Positions 59,965 through 64,000 of a stretch of DNA of 64,000 nt are shown here, one piece after another; within the stretch, counting starts at the first letter, position 1, and each line of letters opens with the position of its first letter. The stretch covers positions 6,996-70,995 of the forward strand of contig CAXHBH010000007.1 in the NCBI GenBank assembly GCA_964014735.1, given 5' to 3'. Source of the stretch: UBA7446 sp964014735 (lineage in GTDB: Bacteria; Bacteroidota; Bacteroidia; Flavobacteriales; Flavobacteriaceae). The translations under genes and the position numbers were made by a program. The notes under the pieces were generated by a model that worked only from the letters and a program-made list of their open reading frames with translations, did not search any database and was not told where the DNA came from.

Positions 59965-61191
59965 CTATGGGTTGATTTTGAGTACTTGTGTTGGAGGTAT
60001 CCGTGAAATAATGAAAGAGGGCAATACCAAAAGCCCCAAGCAAACAGCCAGTGTTAATCCGTTAAGCCATAGGACAGTATCAATATCCACATATATGGGC
60101 ACTTCTTTTACATAATAAGTATTGGGATCAAGAGAAATAAACCCAGTCTGATGTTGTATAAACAACAAACCTAAGCCAATCAAGTTACCCCAAATAAGTC
60201 CAACCCCAATCAAATATGCACCTTGTATAAGAAAAAGTTGCTGCAAGGAATGCACTCTTGCTCCCAATACCCGTGTTATACCAATGAGTTGAGTCTGTTC
60301 CAAAATAAGTACCAATAGCGCTGTAATCATGTTGACACCACCGACTATTATCATGATTATCATGATAAGTGAAATATTTGTACCAAACAATTTGATCCAA
60401 TTAAAAATTTCTGGAAATTGTTCTTCAATGTTTTGTACGTCTATGATGGCATCAATACTATCATAAATGATATTGGATTCAATCTCTAGATTGGAGTCAT
60501 CATATAGAAAAATCTCAAAAGCTCCAACTTGATTCTCATCCCAACCATACAATGAACGAACAAGGTCTAAATGACCTAAAATATAGGTATCATCGTAGTC
60601 AGCAAATCCCGTATTAAACAAACCAATAATATTACAGCTTCTGCGCTTGGGCATTGTTGTCTGTGAGGAAGCAAAATAAATCGGCACCCTATCGCCTGCT
60701 TTTAAGGATAGTTTTTTTGCCAATTGTCCTGATATCCAAATGTCATTTTTAGTTGGTAAGGCAATGGTATCAGATATTCCAAAAAAAGAAAAAAAGTCGG
60801 TATTAAAATCTGCATCAATGCCTTTGAAAACTACACCATCAAATGCAGTATTATTTAGAATAACGCCCGGCACATATGCAACAGGCTGAGCTGCAATTGT
60901 ATTGGGTAATTGTTGTAGCTGGTCTTGAAAGGCAATCGCATTACCAAGTGGTTTTAAGGTTTCCTGAGATTGGCTATTTCCAAGGGAGGTTACACGAACA
61001 TGACCGCTAAAAGCAGCAACTTTATCACCAATTTTATTTTTAAGTCCAACACCCGTACCCAAGGCAATAAGCATAGTAATGACACCAAGGGCAATGGCAA
61101 TAATACCAATAGAAATTATAGGTCCAGAAGCACTTCGCTTGTGCTTACGGTTTTTAATGATACGTTTTGCAATAAACCAAGTAAAACCCAC
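59965..61191 (-). CDS. FtsX-like ABC permease (LolC/E-type)
   Basis: 408 residues from a GTG start (no ATG in the short upstream frame). An N-terminal membrane helix follows 'FIAKRIIKNRKHKRSASGPIISIGIIAIALGVITMLIALGTGVGLKNKI'; a large periplasmic domain (~60-270) comes next; three more helices lie at ~280-400 with the FtsX core 'GVNMITALLVLILEQTQLIGITRVLGARVHSLQQLFLIQGAYLIGVGLIWG'. Such permeases form lipoprotein-releasing or macrolide-type exporters with a separate LolD-like ATPase, which is not in this window. Confidence 0.92.
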   Translation of the reverse strand: MGFTWFIAKRIIKNRKHKRSASGPIISIGIIAIALGVITMLIALGTGVGLKNKIGDKVAAFSGHVRVTSLGNSQSQETLKPLGNAIAFQDQLQQLPNTIAAQPVAYVPGVILNNTAFDGVVFKGIDADFNTDFFSFFGISDTIALPTKNDIWISGQLAKKLSLKAGDRVPIYFASSQTTMPKRRSCNIIGLFNTGFADYDDTYILGHLDLVRSLYGWDENQVGAFEIFLYDDSNLEIESNIIYDSIDAIIDVQNIEEQFPEIFNWIKLFGTNISLIMIIMIIVGGVNMITALLVLILEQTQLIGITRVLGARVHSLQQLFLIQGAYLIGVGLIWGNLIGLGLLFIQHQTGFISLDPNTYYVKEVPIYVDIDTVLWLNGLTLAVCLGLLVLPSFIISRIPPTQVLKINP

Positions 61192-61220
61192 GGATAAGAA
61201 TTAAAGGTTAAATGTAATAC

Positions 61221-61604
61221 TTATTGAGACAAAGCTGATTTTAGTCGTTCGATAATGGTATAGACCGATGGACAAACTGCCACATTTTTTGCTGTTATTT
61301 GGGTTATTTGATAAGATTTAGCTCTGTTGGTATGCGGAAACTCACGACAGGCTTTCGGTCGATCCTCGTAAATGCCGCAATAATTATCCGCTCCCAAAAA
61401 CGGGCAGGGAAGTTGTTGCAGCACCTTATCACCATCTTCGTCAACGTGCAGGTATTGTGATTCAAATACTGTGGGTTTTATGCGCATTAGCTTACTAATG
61501 CGCTTGATATCAGAAGGAATAAACATAGGACCCGTAGTTTTGCAACAGTTAGCACAAGATAAACAATCTATTTCTTGAAAAGCTTGTTCATGCAACTCTC
61601 CCAT
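61221..61604 (-). CDS. YkgJ family Fe-S/zinc cysteine-cluster protein
   Basis: 127 residues. 'CLSCANCCKTTGPMFI' (~14-29) and 'CPFLGADNYCGIYEDRPKACREFPHTN' (~68-94) hold the YkgJ/CxxCxxCC cysteine pattern, thought to bind an Fe-S cluster or zinc. Function unknown. The upstream gene on the same strand is queE, 106 bases away; the FtsX gene follows 29 bases later. Confidence 0.92.
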   Translation of the reverse strand: MGELHEQAFQEIDCLSCANCCKTTGPMFIPSDIKRISKLMRIKPTVFESQYLHVDEDGDKVLQQLPCPFLGADNYCGIYEDRPKACREFPHTNRAKSYQITQITAKNVAVCPSVYTIIERLKSALSQ

Positions 61605-61710
61605 AACCTTATCAAGTTGTTTAGGTTTGCGTGCCTTAAGCTTTTTTAAGTATTTTTATTTTCTTGTGCAACCCCAGCAGCATATTTGGGTAGCTTTTCT
61701 AGGTCTATCA

Positions 61711-62340
61711 TTACGGAATTTTAAGATATTTGTGTGTTTGCAAAGATGCCAGCCATTGGGGGTTTTCCAGTACGTGAGAAACAATAAGTGGGATGGCCGT
61801 ATCTCTCCTACTCCACTCGGGCTGTAAGTATAACTTGCAAGTATTGGAAACACCAACAGCTTGTTTTTCGGCAAACTGCAAGTCGTCTTTGTTGTATACA
61901 ATAACTTTTAACTCATCTGCAGCATCATATATTTCTGCTTTTGGCAGCATACGTTTCTTTGGAGAAAGGCAAATCCAATCCCATTTTCCGGAAAGTGGGT
62001 AGGCACCAGAAGTTTCAATGTGAGTTTTCATTCCTGCAGATTGCAAGGCATCTGTGAGAGGTTTCATATTCCACATTAAGGGTTCACCTCCAGTTACTAC
62101 AACGGTATCAGCATAAGATTTGGCTTGTGCTACTATTTCTTCAATATAAGTAGGTGGATGCAAATTAGCATCCCAACTTTCTTTAACATCACACCAGTGG
62201 CAACCCACATCACAACCGCCAATGCGCACAAAAAAAGCGGCGCTGCCTTTGTAATAGCCCTCACCCTGAATGGTATAAAACGCCTCCATCAGAGGTAGTG
62301 CAAGGCCAACATCAACGTCTTTTTGAAGTTCGGGTTGCAT
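61711..62340 (-). CDS. queE: 7-carboxy-7-deazaguanine synthase
   Basis: 209 residues from ATG 62340. Radical SAM enzyme of the queuosine pathway, turning 6-carboxytetrahydropterin into CDG. Start region 'PLMEAFYTIQGEGYYKGSAAFFVRIGGCDVGCHWCDVKES' contains the cluster motif (~48-55, CxxxCxxC-type spacing as in QueE), then 'VVTGGEPLMWNMKPLTDAL' and 'HIETSGAYPLSGKWDWICLSPKK'. Its ATG overlaps the folD stop by one base (TGATG), so translation is coupled. Confidence 0.95.
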   Translation of the reverse strand: MQPELQKDVDVGLALPLMEAFYTIQGEGYYKGSAAFFVRIGGCDVGCHWCDVKESWDANLHPPTYIEEIVAQAKSYADTVVVTGGEPLMWNMKPLTDALQSAGMKTHIETSGAYPLSGKWDWICLSPKKRMLPKAEIYDAADELKVIVYNKDDLQFAEKQAVGVSNTCKLYLQPEWSRRDTAIPLIVSHVLENPQWLASLQTHKYLKIP

Positions 62341-63221
62341 CAAAGTTGGTTACGTTGGTAGGATAGCATGGTATTTTGCAGCAGCATGGCTATGGTCATC
62401 GGACCTACACCGCCAGGAACTGGTGTTATATAGCTCGCCTTTTCTTTTACTTTGTCATAGTGAACATCACCAACAATTAAGTAGCCTTTGGGGTGATTAG
62501 CGTCAGAAACTCGTGTAATTCCAACATCAATAATAATTGCTCCGTCCTTAACCATCTCGGCTTTAAGAAAATTAGGTATACCCAATGCAGAAACAACAAT
62601 ATCTGCTTGTTTGGTGATTTCAGCGAGGTTTTGAGTTCTGCTATGTGTCAAGGTAACCGTAGCGTTTCCAGGGTTGCCTTTTTCAGAAAGTAATATGCTC
62701 ATTGGTCTTCCTACAATATGACTACGCCCAATTACTACAGCGTGTTTTCCGCTGATATCTAACTCGTAGCGCTTAAGCAGCTCCATGATACCAAATGGTG
62801 TAGCTGGAATAAAGGTTTCAATACCCAACGCCATTTTACCAAAATTGGTTGGGTGAAATCCATCTACATCTTTACTTGGATTAATGGCGTGTAGGACCAC
62901 CTCTTCATCAATATGCTTGGGCATAGGCAATTGCACAATATAGCCATCAATTGATTGGTCATTATTTAATTTTTCGATAGTCGCCAGTAATGCTTCTTGA
63001 GATATATTTTTATCAAGCTTTATAAGGGTTGAGTCGTATCCTATACGCTCACAAGACCTGACCTTGGAGCCTACATAGGTAAGGCTTGCGCCATCATTAC
63101 CAACAAGCACAGCTGCCAAATGTGGTGGACGCTTTCCAGTTTCTTTAATTTTTTCTACCTGTACTTTAAGCTCTTCTTTAATCTGATTTGAAGTGGCTTT
63201 ACCATCTAAAACTATACTCAT
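62340..63221 (-). CDS. folD: Methylenetetrahydrofolate dehydrogenase/cyclohydrolase
   Basis: 293 residues. Interconverts 5,10-methylene- and 10-formyl-THF, supplying one-carbon units for purines. Motifs: 'LAAVLVGNDGASLTYVGSKVRSCERIGYDS' (~34-63, catalytic Lys), 'GYIVQLPMPKHID' (~97-109), 'KDVDGFHPTNFGKMALG' (~118-134), 'VVIGRSHIVGRPMSILL' (~163-179) and 'TPVPGGVGPMTIAMLLQNT' (~265-283). Overlaps ffh by four bases and queE by one: an ffh-folD-queE unit. Confidence 0.98.
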   Translation of the reverse strand: MSIVLDGKATSNQIKEELKVQVEKIKETGKRPPHLAAVLVGNDGASLTYVGSKVRSCERIGYDSTLIKLDKNISQEALLATIEKLNNDQSIDGYIVQLPMPKHIDEEVVLHAINPSKDVDGFHPTNFGKMALGIETFIPATPFGIMELLKRYELDISGKHAVVIGRSHIVGRPMSILLSEKGNPGNATVTLTHSRTQNLAEITKQADIVVSALGIPNFLKAEMVKDGAIIIDVGITRVSDANHPKGYLIVGDVHYDKVKEKASYITPVPGGVGPMTIAMLLQNTMLSYQRNQL

Positions 63222-64000
63222 TTTCCAAACATTTGCATAAGCTTGGAAGATTTACCTCCGCGCATCATTCTCATCATCTTATTCATTTGATCAAACTGTT
63301 TCACAAGCTTATTGATATCTTCCATTTGTAGGCCTGCTCCTTTAGTAATTCGCTTTTTACGGCTGTAATTCAAAAGTTTTGGCTGTTTGCGTTCTTTAGG
63401 GGTCATGGATTGTATCAAGGCTTCTACTCCTTTAAAAGCATCTTCATCAATCTCAGTTCCGTTTAATGCTTTACTGGCTCCTGGAATCATACCAACTAAA
63501 TCCTTCATAGAACCCATACGCTGAACTTGCTTAAGTTGGCTTAAAAAATCATCATAGCCAAATTGATTCTTAGCAATTTTTTTTTCAAAGCGCTTGGCTT
63601 CTTCTTTATCAACTTGCTCTTGCGCACGTTCTACTAGGGATACCACATCACCCATACCCAAAATACGATCAGCCATCCTATTAGGATGAAAAATATCTAG
63701 GGCGCCTACTTTTTCACCAGTACCAATAAATTTTATTGGCTTATCCACAATAGATTTTATTGATAGCGCAGCACCCCCACGCGTGTCACCGTCCATTTTA
63801 GTAAGCACTATTCCATCAAATTGGAGCAAGTCATGAAATGCTTTGGCTGTATTCACAGCATCTTGACCCATCATAGCATCTACTACGAATAGGGTTTCAG
63901 TGGGTTTTACTGACTTATGAATATTGTCAATCTCCTGCATTAGAGCTTCATCCACTGCCAAGCGACCTGCAGTATCTACAATTACAACATTGTATTGATT
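63218..64000 (-). CDS. ffh: Signal recognition particle GTPase Ffh, C-terminal part (5' end outside window)
   Basis: The frame is open to base 64000 (~260 residues seen); a TTG at 63961 is internal. The visible G domain has 'VVIVDTAGRLAVDEALM' (G3), 'GIVLTKMDGDTRGGAALS' (G4), 'KPIKFIGTGEKVGALDIFHPNRMADRILGMGD'; the M domain follows with 'DDFLSQLKQVQRMGSMKDLVGMIPG' and the Met-rich C-terminal helix 'MNKMMRMMRGGKSSKLMQMFGK'. Ffh binds signal peptides and 4.5S RNA and targets ribosomes to FtsY. Upstream end of the ffh-folD-queE unit. Confidence 0.97.
   Translation of the reverse strand, partial: NQYNVVIVDTAGRLAVDEALMQEIDNIHKSVKPTETLFVVDAMMGQDAVNTAKAFHDLLQFDGIVLTKMDGDTRGGAALSIKSIVDKPIKFIGTGEKVGALDIFHPNRMADRILGMGDVVSLVERAQEQVDKEEAKRFEKKIAKNQFGYDDFLSQLKQVQRMGSMKDLVGMIPGASKALNGTEIDEDAFKGVEALIQSMTPKERKQPKLLNYSRKKRITKGAGLQMEDINKLVKQFDQMNKMMRMMRGGKSSKLMQMFGK

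Noticed and set aside
63218..63961. Ffh starting at the TTG at 63961
   Set aside because: The residues upstream continue the conserved DTAGRL motif; the codon is an internal leucine.
1..64000. CRISPR arrays, tRNA/rRNA genes, prophage or complete insertion sequences
   Set aside because: None recognised by eye in any intergenic stretch; the only repeats are the 13-residue protein repeats and short hairpins.

Overview
The window looks like a chromosomal segment of a marine member of the Flavobacteriia (Bacteroidota), most likely Flavobacteriaceae. Supporting signs are type IX secretion (T9SS) C-terminal sorting domains, DUF4998/DUF5000 lipoproteins beside GH92 mannosidases, a DUF1800/DUF1501 pair, DUF4199, DUF4252 and DUF6580 proteins, a short CarB, promoters of the TAnnTTTG type, AT-rich spacers and few Shine-Dalgarno sequences. 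No tRNA, rRNA, CRISPR array or complete insertion sequence was seen.

Bases 1-8130 are a glycan-degradation locus cut by the left window edge: two surface lipoproteins with discoidin/DUF5000-like domains (the first partial), two GH92 alpha-mannosidases, the remains of a clan GH-A glycosidase with an in-frame stop, and a T9SS-exported GH128-like glycanase. Bases 8181-13189 (minus strand) carry a secreted-protein group: DUF1800, DUF1501 with a T9SS tail, a formylglycine-generating-enzyme (FGE) lipoprotein with both catalytic cysteines, and a small secreted protein built from 13-residue repeats. Then come a cold-shock gene and a SulP transporter unit (small membrane protein, SulP, NTF2-like protein). 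A decayed XRE-type regulator lies at 17067-17309.

Bases 17330-53000 are mainly housekeeping: hisS; rpsF-rpsR-rplI; a YihY protein and priA; rlmH-rdgB; purB; an S41 peptidase; a TonB-dependent receptor under a cobalamin riboswitch, divergent from a DUF6580 membrane protein; rmuC; carB; rpmH; mtaB; a GlmU-like nucleotidyltransferase; rpmE2; DUF4199-GT2; a phosphohexomutase; an MsbA-like ABC exporter; an RsmB-like methyltransferase; purL; and an acyl-CoA ligase.

Bases 52666-58518 form a beta-oxidation operon (MarR regulator, HAD/ECH bifunctional enzyme, thiolase, acyl-CoA dehydrogenase). A perfect 12+12 palindrome sits just before the regulator and probably serves as its operator. The right end (minus strand) holds a cysteine/cystathionine synthase, an FtsX-type permease, a YkgJ cysteine-cluster protein, and the overlapping genes ffh (partial)-folD-queE.

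The signals most worth following are: the DUF1800-DUF1501-FGE-repeat protein cassette, in which an alkaline-phosphatase-fold enzyme sits beside an apparently active FGE; the 13-residue repeat protein; the MarR palindrome that may be both operator and terminator; two promoters placed so close to ATG that the mRNAs would be leaderless (marR and the cysteine synthase); and two decaying genes. Nothing seen proves a wholly new system.
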